Part shown: positions 9,128 through 16,607 of the stretch, in pieces
Layout of the letters: every line of letters begins with the position of its first letter
Numbering within the stretch: the first letter of the stretch is position 1
Source: Flaviramulus multivorans
GTDB lineage: Bacteria > Bacteroidota > Bacteroidia > Flavobacteriales > Flavobacteriaceae
NCBI RefSeq assembly: GCF_021728415.1
Contig: NZ_JAKKDV010000002.1
Location: 1-64,000, forward strand
Direction: 5' to 3'
DNA length: 64,000 nucleotides
Notes under the pieces: generated by a model
Databases searched by the model: none
Seen by the model: only the letters and a program-made list of their open reading frames with translations
What the model was told of the DNA's origin: nothing
Position numbers and translations under genes: made by a program

Positions 9128-9186
9128 AAAGCTAAATTTTATAATTGTAAAAACCACCAAGCCACTTTCTTGGTGGTTTTTTTATT
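9128..9186 (+). repeat. 59-bp direct repeat, copy 2 (contains a terminator)
   Basis: This is the second copy of the block at 7970-8028, 1158 bp downstream, with two substitutions. The stretch 8991-9363 has no gene. Besides this repeat it holds a small 8-bp hairpin right after the lipoprotein stop (8989-8996 with 9005-9012) and AT-rich sequence in which I see nothing else certain. Confidence 0.92.
9149..9183 (+). terminator. Rho-independent terminator, duplicate copy
   Basis: The stem AAAACCACCAAG / CTTGGTGGTTTT is followed by T7. It serves the lipoprotein gene at 8172 and is a duplicate of the terminator at 7991-8025. Confidence 0.88.
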
Positions 9187-9363
9187 TGATACTTCGCTTA
9201 TTTGTAATTGAATTAATGTTAAATAAATACTGAAATTCTCACAATAAAACTTTATATTTCGTTCATGGATACGTACTGTTCATTAAAAGGATTAGATACC
9301 AAATGTGGTTGGTTATTTGAACCTCAGATTTAAAAAATATGTAAGTTTTAAAATATTCATATA

Positions 9364-10590
9364 ATGAAAAAAAATTATTTGCTTTTTTTGTTAATCATTT
9401 TATCCACAAATACTTATAGCCAAATTTCTTTTGAGAAAGGGTACTTTATTAATAACTCAAATCAAAAAATTGATTGCTTAATCAAAAATATAGACTGGAA
9501 AAACAATCCAATTCAGTTTGAATACAAACTTTCCGACAATGGTGAAACCAAAACAGGTACAATACAGTCGGTAAAGGAGTTTGGAATTGGTAACTATTCA
9601 AAATATGTCAGAAGCAATGTAAAAATTGATAGGTCAAGTAAAAACACTAACTACCTAAATTATAGTAAAAATCCTATTTTTAAAGAAGAGGTTTTATATT
9701 TAAAACTATTAGTTGAAGGGAAAGCAAATTTATATTTATATGAAGACAAGAATTTAAAAAGATTCTTTTTTAATTATGATAACTCTGCTATTGAGCAATT
9801 AATTTTTAAAAAATACAAAACAACTAACAACAAAATAGGCACCAACGATAGTTATAAACAGCAATTATGGAGCAATTTAAAGTGTAAAGATATATCGATA
9901 AAAATTATTAATAACATTGATTATAAGGAAAATGAATTACTTGATTTTTTTGTAAAATACAACCAATGTAGTAATTCAGAATCCCTCATTATTAAACAGA
10001 AACAGAAACAAGACTTGTTTAATTTGACCTTAAGACCTGGAGTAAAAAGTACATCCCTATCAATAAATAATAGAAATGCAAATTTATCAGATGTTAATTT
10101 TGAGAATAAACTGGGACTTAGATTAGGACTTGAAGCGGAATTTATTATGCCCTTTAATAAAAATAAGTGGGCTTTGATAATAGAACCCACGTATCAATAT
10201 TATAAATCTGAAAAAACTATCATGGTTAATCCATTCGACCTTGTTATACCTCAAGAGATAATTTATAAGATTGACTATAAATCAATTGAATTTCCTGTTG
10301 GAATAAGACATTATTTCTTTTTAAAAAACAATTCTAAAATTTTTGTAAATGGTTCTTTTGTTTTAGATTTCAATGTTGGAAATTCAAGTTTAAGTATAAC
10401 AAACACATCGCTAATAGAAGGTCCTAATGTAATAGAAATAAAAACAAGAAATAATTTAGCATTTGGATTTGGTTATAAACACAACGATAAATATAGCGTT
10501 GAATTAAGGTATTTTACTAATAGGGATTTTAGGTATTGGGAATCAGATTATAATTCATTCTCGATTATTTTTGGATTTACACTATTTTAA
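9364..10590 (+). CDS. Outer membrane beta-barrel family protein, unknown function
   Basis: A 408-residue protein with a signal peptide ending TYSQ. The N-terminal half is soluble and resembles the accessory part of many flavobacterial barrel proteins (KGYFINNSNQKIDCLIKNIDW). The C-terminal half, from about residue 225, alternates polar and aromatic residues as in a small PorT-like barrel (GLRLGLEAEFIMPF, FPVGIRHYFF, FGFGYKHNDKY) and ends in a Phe (GFTLF). No specific transport or receptor function can be assigned. It stands alone, with over 150 bp of non-coding DNA on each side. Confidence 0.75.
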   Translation: MKKNYLLFLLIILSTNTYSQISFEKGYFINNSNQKIDCLIKNIDWKNNPIQFEYKLSDNGETKTGTIQSVKEFGIGNYSKYVRSNVKIDRSSKNTNYLNYSKNPIFKEEVLYLKLLVEGKANLYLYEDKNLKRFFFNYDNSAIEQLIFKKYKTTNNKIGTNDSYKQQLWSNLKCKDISIKIINNIDYKENELLDFFVKYNQCSNSESLIIKQKQKQDLFNLTLRPGVKSTSLSINNRNANLSDVNFENKLGLRLGLEAEFIMPFNKNKWALIIEPTYQYYKSEKTIMVNPFDLVIPQEIIYKIDYKSIEFPVGIRHYFFLKNNSKIFVNGSFVLDFNVGNSSLSITNTSLIEGPNVIEIKTRNNLAFGFGYKHNDKYSVELRYFTNRDFRYWESDYNSFSIIFGFTLF

Positions 10591-10742
10591 AACTACACTT
10601 AATATCATTTCATATATAAAAAACAGCTGGTTCTGTGTGTAAATAAATAATAAAATAAAGTTCAGTTTTCAAGTTTAAGTCGAAAACTTATTACATTAAG
10701 AACCTCACTACTTTTTAAATTGAATATTGCAAAGTTAAACCA

Positions 10743-10775
10743 AAAAGCCCTCTCAAATAAATGAAAGGGCTTTAT
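10743..10775. terminator. Bidirectional terminator between convergent genes
   Basis: The stem AAAGCCCT / AGGGCTTT has a loop of about 14 nt. The T run is better on the minus strand (AGGGCTTTTTGG), serving the CAP lipoprotein; the plus strand serves the barrel gene. The rest of 10591-10919 holds no gene; a 13-bp match to the 59-bp repeat (TAAAGCTAAATTT) lies at 10779-10791. Confidence 0.65.
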
Positions 10776-10919
10776 ACCTAAAGCTAAATTTAATAACTGT
10801 TAAGTTATTAATTATAACCTATTTAATTTTTATTGCACAATACCTCTAAAATGCAACATTTGCTAAAAATCAGTCAAATCAAATAAGGTTATGAGGTTTC
10901 AATTGCATTAAAGCAATCG

Positions 10920-11417
10920 TTATTTTTTAATAAAAATGTTAGTATAATACCATCTCCCATTTTCGTTTTTTTCTGCCGATACATCAAAGTTTGTAAAATC
11001 GCCTTCTAGGTTTTCTCTATGCGATTCGCTCTTTATCCAAGCATTAACAACACCTTGCGCCGTACTATACCCATAAGCAACGTTTTCAGATACGCGTTTA
11101 GCACCTGCGTTGGCTTTTAAGTAATTACTACGTGTATAAAAATTGGCGTGTGATACTTCGTCCTTATCCACCATATAATCGGTATGTGTAAAGGCAACCG
11201 ATTTTACTAAGGTCATATCCCCTAGCGGGTTTAATCCTTTAGATAATCTGTGGTCGTTAATAAGGTTTAATATTTCAACTTCAATATCCTTAACCTCAGG
11301 GGTTACAAGGTTTAATTCTATAGCATTTGCTTGATCGTCTAAGCTGTCTGTTGAACACGATGAAAAGGTTAAAACAGCAAACAGTGCCAGTACTGGCCAT
11401 TTGATTAATAACTTCAT
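10920..11417 (-). CDS. CAP (SCP/PR1-like) domain lipoprotein
   Basis: A 165-residue lipoprotein with signal sequence and lipobox (LTFSSC). It is followed by a CAP domain of about 120 residues: INDHRLSKGLNPL, then HTDYMVDKDEVSH, ENVAYGYST, VNAWIKSESHRENL and YTNIFIKK. The His/Glu/His constellation typical of CAP domains is visible. Bacterial members are extracellular, and the function of most is unknown. It is a single-gene unit, converging on the barrel gene with a shared terminator between. Confidence 0.9.
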   Translation of the reverse strand: MKLLIKWPVLALFAVLTFSSCSTDSLDDQANAIELNLVTPEVKDIEVEILNLINDHRLSKGLNPLGDMTLVKSVAFTHTDYMVDKDEVSHANFYTRSNYLKANAGAKRVSENVAYGYSTAQGVVNAWIKSESHRENLEGDFTNFDVSAEKNENGRWYYTNIFIKK

Positions 11418-11582
11418 AAGTAGGTAAATTTAGATTTGGTCCTATAAAGTTATTCAGCACGGTCAGGTTTGCACCCTATGAGGTCTAGAATTCGATGAAC
11501 GACATTTGCAAAATCGACAAATTACTTATTTTATCGATAAAGTGTAAATAAAAATGTATGAAAAATACGTTTTATCGTATTT

Positions 11583-12230
11583 TTATGGAGATAAACGATT
11601 AATTGACCAGTTAAAGTCTTCTTGAAGCGTGTATCGAATGCGGTCATGCAAACGGTTTGGGCGCCCTTGCCAAAACTCAAATTCAACAGGTTTTACTATA
11701 TAACCGCCCCAATGTATTGGTCTGGGAATTTCTTTTCCTTCGTATTGCTTCTCTAAGTTCGCCAGTTTGTTTTCAAGATACTCCCTATCAGGAATCACAT
11801 CACTTTGATTGGAAACCAATGCTCCTAATTGACTGCCTCTGGGTCGGGATTCAAAATATCCATCACTTAAATTCTCAGCAATCTTTTCAGCTTGTCCTTT
11901 TATAATGATTTGTCTTTCGGCGCCATGCCAGAAAAAAGACAAACACACATTAGGATTGTTAGCAATGGCTTTTCCTTTTTCGCTATTATAATTGGTATAG
12001 AAAATAAAACCCTCGTAGGTGTATTTTTTTAGTAGCACTACTCTACTCTTTGGATACCCATCATCACCAATTGTAGAAATAGTCATGGCGTTGGTTTCGT
12101 CTTCACTAAAAAACGTATCAACCTCATAAAACCATTTTTGAAACAGTTCTAAAGGGTTTTCGGGCACTTCGCTTAAAAGTAACTCACCCTTTTCGTAAGA
12201 TTTTCTATAGTTGCTTAAATCCTTATCCAT
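11583..12230 (-). CDS. pdxH: Pyridoxamine 5'-phosphate oxidase
   Basis: A 215-residue cytoplasmic FMN enzyme that oxidises pyridoxine or pyridoxamine 5'-phosphate to pyridoxal 5'-phosphate, the last step of vitamin B6 salvage and synthesis. Family signatures: SRVVLLKKYTYEGFIFYTNYNSEKG, SRPRGSQLGALVSNQS, and the C-terminal FWQGRPNRLHDRIRY with the conserved Arg/His that bind PLP and FMN. Length is normal for PdxH. It is divergent from the small gene at 12318. Confidence 0.97.
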   Translation of the reverse strand: MDKDLSNYRKSYEKGELLLSEVPENPLELFQKWFYEVDTFFSEDETNAMTISTIGDDGYPKSRVVLLKKYTYEGFIFYTNYNSEKGKAIANNPNVCLSFFWHGAERQIIIKGQAEKIAENLSDGYFESRPRGSQLGALVSNQSDVIPDREYLENKLANLEKQYEGKEIPRPIHWGGYIVKPVEFEFWQGRPNRLHDRIRYTLQEDFNWSINRLSP

Positions 12231-12290
12231 ATGCTACAAAATAACAAAAATTAAATCTTAGTTAATCATTAATTTTTCTAATAACTTTTT

Positions 12291-12298
12291 TAAGTTTG
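12291..12298 (+). promoter_or_regulatory. -7 box TAAGTTTG
   Basis: An exact TAnnTTTG element 19 bp before the ATG at 12318; no good -33 TTTG is visible at the usual distance. The 5' leader would be very short. Confidence 0.5.
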
Positions 12299-12317
12299 CA
12301 CGCCCTAAAAACTAATT

Positions 12318-12731
12318 ATGAAATTTGAAGACTCTAAATTTTTTAAAAGCCTACATTGTTATAAAATTGAAAAGCCCTTTGGAAACTTTTATTTTCTTGA
12401 TAAATTGATTGTTTCTGAACTGAACGAATCCGTACATTTTGATTGGGATTTGATTCAAAATATTATGGCTGATGCCGTTGATTATTACGGGAAAGATGCC
12501 CAATTAGGATATATTTCTAACCGCGTTAATTCCTATTCCATGGATCCACACACCTGGAACCAAGTACTAGATGAGTACAATATGTTGGTTGCTGGAGCTA
12601 TAGTAACCTATAATAGTATGACTTTTATGAATGCTACTTTAGAAAAACGCTTTTCTAAAAACAGCATTAAAAGATGCTTATCCTTAGAAGAAGCTATGGA
12701 ATGGACCTTGAATTTAAAAGAGCTGAATTAA
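12318..12731 (+). CDS. Conserved-looking small cytoplasmic protein, unknown
   Basis: A 137-residue protein without signal peptide or membrane segment. The N-terminal half mixes beta and charged segments (EKPFGNFYFLDKLIVSELNE). The C-terminal half looks helical and ends with EEAMEWTLNLKELN, like the tail of STAS/SpoIIAA-type regulators. I do not recognise a characterised family. It has its own -7 box and is followed 71 bp later by an SRPBCC gene on the same strand. Confidence 0.7.
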   Translation: MKFEDSKFFKSLHCYKIEKPFGNFYFLDKLIVSELNESVHFDWDLIQNIMADAVDYYGKDAQLGYISNRVNSYSMDPHTWNQVLDEYNMLVAGAIVTYNSMTFMNATLEKRFSKNSIKRCLSLEEAMEWTLNLKELN

Positions 12732-12802
12732 AGCTTAAAGACTGTCTGTTCTGTATTTTGATTCATCATTTTTTATTATCTTGAAGTACTAGAACGCTTT
12801 TT

Positions 12803-13234
12803 ATGAAATTTGTCTGCCATATTTCCATCAATAAACCTATTGAAGAGGTTGTTAAACAATTTGAAAATCCTGAAGCACTTAAACAATCGCAAAAGGATTT
12901 TGTTAGAATTGAACATTTAAGCGGTAATAAAAGAGAAGCCGGTGCAAAATCAAAACTAGTCTACAAGAAGTTTGACTTATTTGAAACCATAATTCATAAC
13001 AATTTACCTGAAGAATTTTACGCAAAATACGAGCATAAAAACATGACCAATACCATGCGAAATACCTTTGTTGCGGTAAATGCGCATGAAACAAAAATGG
13101 TTACTGAAATTCACTACAGCGAGTTGAGAGGCTTTGTTATAAAGCTATTTGCAAAACTATTTCCAGGAATGTTTAAAAAACAAGTAGATAAATGGCTTGT
13201 AAAATTTAAAAGCTTTGTAGAAAAGCAATCTTAA
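12803..13234 (+). CDS. SRPBCC (START-like) family protein
   Basis: A 143-residue protein with the START/Bet v1-like layout: an N-terminal strand with HISINKPIEEVVKQFENPEAL, a central curved sheet (SKLVYKKFDLFETIIHNNLPEE) and a long C-terminal helix (FKKQVDKWLVKFKSFVEKQ). Such proteins bind small hydrophobic ligands in a groove; the ligand cannot be predicted. It converges on rnz with 32 bp between. Confidence 0.75.
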   Translation: MKFVCHISINKPIEEVVKQFENPEALKQSQKDFVRIEHLSGNKREAGAKSKLVYKKFDLFETIIHNNLPEEFYAKYEHKNMTNTMRNTFVAVNAHETKMVTEIHYSELRGFVIKLFAKLFPGMFKKQVDKWLVKFKSFVEKQS

Positions 13235-13266
13235 TAAATTATCTGGATAGCATTAATTAAGAATAA

Positions 13267-14172
13267 TTAAAACTCAAAGGTTTTGCCATCGTCGCTTAAC
13301 TCTACATTTTCAAAAACCTCTTGAGCCTCTTCCTTAAAACGTTCTAAGCTATCGTATCGGGTAGAATAATGACCAAGTAATAATGTGCCAACATGCGCTT
13401 GTTTTGCAATACTAGCGGCTTGTTTTGCTGTAGAATGCTTGGTTTTTAAAGCTAAATGTTCGTGTTTGTTTAAAAATGTAGATTCGTGGTAAAGCACATC
13501 TACTTTTTTAATTATAGGTATAATATCTTCTTTATAATAGGTGTCGCTGCAAAACGCATAACTTTTTGGTTTGTTACCCGCTTTAGTAACTGTTTCATTT
13601 TTTATAGTGACGCCATCTTCATTAACAACATCAAAACCTTGTTTTAGTTTTCTATAATAAGCCACATCAATATTAGCTCTTTCAGCGGCTCTAACGTTTA
13701 GCTTTCTATCACCTACCTTTTCTTTAAAAAGAAATCCGTTGGTATAAACTCGATGGTCCAGAGGAATTGTATGGACTTCCACTTTTTCATCTTCAAAAAT
13801 TAATTCGGATGTGTTTGAAGTCAATTCATGAAATATCAGATTATAATTGGTCCACGAATCGGCTAACTTCATTTGAAGTGTAACGACTTCTTTAATTCCT
13901 TTGGGACCGTAAATGTGCAAGTCGGTTTCTCGAGTTAACAATCTAAAGGTTGAAATAAGACCGACTAGCCCAAAAAAATGATCGCCATGTAAATGCGAAA
14001 TAAAGATGTGTTTTATGCGGTTAAACTTTATTTTATGTTTGCGCAGTTGTACCTGTGTTCCCTCGCCACAGTCTATTAAAAACATGTGGTTGTTTATTTC
14101 TAATACTTGCGAGGTTGTATTGTTTAAAGTTCTTGGGGTGGCACTATAACAGCCTAAAATGGAGAGCCTCAT
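13267..14172 (-). CDS. rnz: Ribonuclease Z
   Basis: A 301-residue metallo-beta-lactamase-fold endonuclease that matures tRNA 3' ends (tRNase Z). The zinc-binding HxHxDH motif is ISHLHGDHFFGL near residue 60. The flexible-arm region, a further Asp in CSDTYYKEDI and the C-terminal His in GHYSTRY are all present. Length fits the short bacterial form. It is the last gene of a five-gene run with pyrR and pyrB, with 1 bp between it and the DUF3291 gene, so co-transcription is very likely. Confidence 0.95.
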   Translation of the reverse strand: MRLSILGCYSATPRTLNNTTSQVLEINNHMFLIDCGEGTQVQLRKHKIKFNRIKHIFISHLHGDHFFGLVGLISTFRLLTRETDLHIYGPKGIKEVVTLQMKLADSWTNYNLIFHELTSNTSELIFEDEKVEVHTIPLDHRVYTNGFLFKEKVGDRKLNVRAAERANIDVAYYRKLKQGFDVVNEDGVTIKNETVTKAGNKPKSYAFCSDTYYKEDIIPIIKKVDVLYHESTFLNKHEHLALKTKHSTAKQAASIAKQAHVGTLLLGHYSTRYDSLERFKEEAQEVFENVELSDDGKTFEF

Positions 14173-14173
14173 A

Positions 14174-14644
14174 TTACTTAAGAGGTTTATAATTTAACGC
14201 ATCAGACGCTGAAAATTTACTTTTAAATGTAAAGGCATAAGGTGTTTCTCCGTAGGTATTTAAATAGTCCAGACGGTCTTTTGCATCCTGAAAGGTAGGT
14301 TCATAGCCTTCAGGAACATACCAAAACGCCATGTGAATCATTTTCATTTTACTAAACCACTCTTTTTTACGTTTAAAAATTTCAACGTGTACAGAATTAT
14401 AAGTGTAATTAAAAAGAGCATCTAAATCAGTCCAAACCGACATGTTTATTAGCAACTTATCACTTTCGAAAATACGAGCACCTTCTTCTTTATCTTCATC
14501 CATCAGTCGCCATACAAACCCATCACTAACATCTGCAACAGCATTTATTCTGTCTAAATTATTGACAAAATCTTGCATTATTGGGTCGTCCATAGGAGCT
14601 AATCGTTCGGCAATATTTACTTGGGCTAGATGAAATTTACTCAT
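14174..14644 (-). CDS. DUF3291 domain protein
   Basis: A 156-residue protein matching DUF3291 over its full length: FHLAQVNIAERLAPMDDP near the start, then DGFVWRL, NMSVWTDLDALFNYTY and MAFWYVPEGYEPTFQDAKDRL. The family has a ferredoxin-like fold related to heme-degrading monooxygenases, but no established reaction. It sits in the pyrR-pyrB-rnz operon with 1-bp spacings on both sides. Confidence 0.88.
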   Translation of the reverse strand: MSKFHLAQVNIAERLAPMDDPIMQDFVNNLDRINAVADVSDGFVWRLMDEDKEEGARIFESDKLLINMSVWTDLDALFNYTYNSVHVEIFKRKKEWFSKMKMIHMAFWYVPEGYEPTFQDAKDRLDYLNTYGETPYAFTFKSKFSASDALNYKPLK

Positions 14645-14645
14645 A

Positions 14646-14978
14646 TTAAAATCCTAAATCACGCTCCATTTCTTCCATTTCAATAATATCGTAAGCTTCT
14701 TGTAGTGTAGGAACGACTACAATTTCATCAGGAACAATATCTAAGTCAATTTTGTCGGATACTATAACAAATGAATGTTTTGAACCTCTATGTGTGTTTG
14801 ATACTTGCAAAAATTCGGTAATATCCGAAAGCCCTAGAGCTTTCAACGATGTTAAAACCACTATAACATTATCGTTTTTGAATTTTGGATATAACGCTTG
14901 AATTTTTTTAACTAATTCAATTACTGTAGCCTTTTCTTGTGTAATTACAGTAATATTTTCGTTTTGTTCTAAAATCAT
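14646..14978 (-). CDS. Small STAS-like protein preceding rnz
   Basis: A 110-residue soluble protein. The middle (VIVVLTSLKALGLSDITEFLQVSNTHRG) and the tail (SFVIVSDKIDLDIVPDEIVVVPTLQEAYDIIEMEEMERDLGF) have the alternating strand/helix pattern of STAS domains. I believe similar proteins beside rnz in other Flavobacteria are often mislabelled ribonuclease Z, but no nuclease motif is present here. A regulatory or scaffolding role is possible. It is 3 bp after pyrB and 1 bp before the DUF3291 gene. Confidence 0.72.
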   Translation of the reverse strand: MILEQNENITVITQEKATVIELVKKIQALYPKFKNDNVIVVLTSLKALGLSDITEFLQVSNTHRGSKHSFVIVSDKIDLDIVPDEIVVVPTLQEAYDIIEMEEMERDLGF

Positions 14979-14981
14979 AAC

Positions 14982-15911
14982 TTACTGTTTAATTTTTGAT
15001 GCTAATAAATAAATTACGGCCATTCTTATAGCTACGCCGTTTTGAACTTGATCTAAAATTATAGATTGTTTAGAGTCGGCAACATCACTGGTAATCTCAA
15101 CCCCTCTGTTTATAGGGCCTGGGTGCATTATGGTTATTTCTTTATTTAAAGAATTTAGCAACTCTTTATTAACACCAAACTGTTGTGTGTATTCTCGTGT
15201 TGAAGGAAAATAACTTATGTCCATACGTTCATTTTGTACACGAAGCATATTAGCCACATCGCACCAGTTTAATGCTGTGCGCAAATTGGTTTCTACTTTT
15301 ACACCAAGTTTATCAATATACTTAGGTATAAGCGTTTTTGGTCCGCAAACCATGACTTGAGCACCCTGAAGTTGCAGTGCAAATATATTTGAGAGTGCTA
15401 CTCTACTATGTAAAATATCACCAACTATCACTACTTTTTTGCCTTTTACGTCGCCTAGTTTTTCTCTTATAGAATAAGAGTCTAAAAGCGCTTGTGTAGG
15501 GTGTTCATGCGCACCATCGCCAGCATTAATGATACTTGCTTTAACATGTTTAGATAAAAATACACCAGCACCAGGATTCGGGTGACGCATAACAACCATA
15601 TCTACTTTCATTGAAAGTATGTTGTTTACTGTGTCTATTAATGTTTCTCCTTTTTTTACTGAAGATTGTGAAGAAGAAAAATTTAAAACATCGGCTGACA
15701 ATCGCTTTTCGGCGAGTTCGAAAGATAATTTGGTTCTGGTTGAATTCTCGAAAAACAGGTTTGCAATCGTAATATCTCTAAGCGAAGGCACTTTTTTTAT
15801 GGGGCGGTTAATCACTTCTTTAAAATGATCGGCAGTTTCAAAAATAAGTTGGATATCTTGTTTATTAAGATACTTAATTCCCAGTAAGTGATTTACACTT
15901 AATTCGCTCAT
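14982..15911 (-). CDS. pyrB: Aspartate carbamoyltransferase catalytic subunit
   Basis: A 309-residue enzyme of de novo pyrimidine synthesis, condensing carbamoyl phosphate with aspartate. Signatures: carbamoyl-phosphate loop FENSTRTKLSFE, the mobile loop SSQSSVKKGETL with Ser and Lys, HPTQALLD, and HPGPINRGVE near the C-terminus. There is no pyrI regulatory subunit nearby, so it probably acts as a catalytic trimer, as in Bacillus. It follows pyrR by 9 bp. Confidence 0.97.
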   Translation of the reverse strand: MSELSVNHLLGIKYLNKQDIQLIFETADHFKEVINRPIKKVPSLRDITIANLFFENSTRTKLSFELAEKRLSADVLNFSSSQSSVKKGETLIDTVNNILSMKVDMVVMRHPNPGAGVFLSKHVKASIINAGDGAHEHPTQALLDSYSIREKLGDVKGKKVVIVGDILHSRVALSNIFALQLQGAQVMVCGPKTLIPKYIDKLGVKVETNLRTALNWCDVANMLRVQNERMDISYFPSTREYTQQFGVNKELLNSLNKEITIMHPGPINRGVEITSDVADSKQSIILDQVQNGVAIRMAVIYLLASKIKQ

Positions 15912-15920
15912 TGATTTTAT

Positions 15921-16460
15921 TTATTTTTCAATTAAGTAAACAGAATCTTCTTTGTCATGTTCAATCCAATTTACTTTTACTTTTTCATTATTTATAACAT
16001 CTACTTGTCGACCTCTATAATCTGGTTGAATAGGTAAATGTCTGCTAAAACGTCTGTCAATCAAGGTTAATAATTCTATTTCGTTGGGTCGCCCAAACGA
16101 TTGAATAGCGGTTAATGCCGCACGAATACTTCGTCCCGTGTATAAAACATCGTCAATAAACACAATGTTTTTGTCTTCTACTAAAAAGTTGATTTTTGTT
16201 TTGTTGGCTTCCAGTGTTTTTTGTCCACGTCGAAAATCATCTCTATAGAACGTAATATCCAAATACCCAAGTTGGATATTTTTAATCTTATAATCTTCCT
16301 TTAAAATTTTTGTTAATCTATCGGCTAAAAATATACCGCGTGGTTGTAAACCAATTAAAACAGTATTAGAGAAATCGTTATGTTTTTCAATAAGTTGGCA
16401 AGCCAATCGATGTAGAATGATGTTTACCTCTTTTGCGTTAAGTAAAACTTTTTGACTCAT
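15921..16460 (-). CDS. pyrR: PyrR-type uracil phosphoribosyltransferase/regulator
   Basis: A 179-residue type I phosphoribosyltransferase. The PRPP loop is VFIDDVLYTGRSIRAAL, and ERRF/PDYRGRQVD-like sequence follows (LIDRRFSRHLPIQPDYRG). In Bacillus, PyrR binds pyr mRNA leaders and controls attenuation, and it also has uracil phosphoribosyltransferase activity. Here it is the first gene of the pyrR-pyrB operon. The predicted promoter leaves only about 20 nt of leader, so an attenuator in front of this gene is unlikely and the enzymatic role may dominate. Confidence 0.93.
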   Translation of the reverse strand: MSQKVLLNAKEVNIILHRLACQLIEKHNDFSNTVLIGLQPRGIFLADRLTKILKEDYKIKNIQLGYLDITFYRDDFRRGQKTLEANKTKINFLVEDKNIVFIDDVLYTGRSIRAALTAIQSFGRPNEIELLTLIDRRFSRHLPIQPDYRGRQVDVINNEKVKVNWIEHDKEDSVYLIEK

Positions 16461-16485
16461 ATACTTTCCAAACGTATTTGGAGTA

Positions 16486-16493
16486 CAAAGGTA
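16486..16493 (-). promoter_or_regulatory. -7 box of the pyrR operon (TACCTTTG on minus strand)
   Basis: The plus strand reads CAAAGGTA, an exact TAnnTTTG on the minus strand. A TTTC lies 19 nt further upstream (16513-16516) in the -33 position. It is 25 bp from the pyrR start codon. Confidence 0.6.
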
Positions 16494-16552
16494 AGGTAAA
16501 AATTATGAAGTTGAAACATAAAAAATAATTCTTAAGCGAACCCTTGATTGAT

Positions 16553-16585
16553 AAAAAAAGCCTTCAAGAAATTGAAGGCTTTTTG
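16553..16585 (-). terminator. Terminator of rpsA
   Basis: The stem AAAAAGCCTTCAA / TTGAAGGCTTTTT has a 5-nt loop, with T runs on both strands. It lies just downstream of the rpsA stop on the minus strand. Confidence 0.9.
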
Positions 16586-16607
16586 ATATTAATAAATGAT
16601 GGAAAAA

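Noticed and set aside
9265-9333. 22-codon reading frame starting at an ATG in the gap before the barrel gene
   Set aside because: Very short, with no recognisable feature or supporting signal.
10779-10791. 13-bp match to the start of the 59-bp terminator repeat
   Set aside because: Too short and AT-rich to count as a third copy; probably chance or a distant remnant.
10895-10919. Small inverted repeat TTGC...GCAA after the CAP gene
   Set aside because: The stem is short and has no T run; the bidirectional terminator at 10743-10775 is a better end signal.
14646-14978. Labelling the 110-aa protein as ribonuclease Z
   Set aside because: It has no metal-binding motif; the real Rnz, with HxHxDH, is the gene at 13267-14172.
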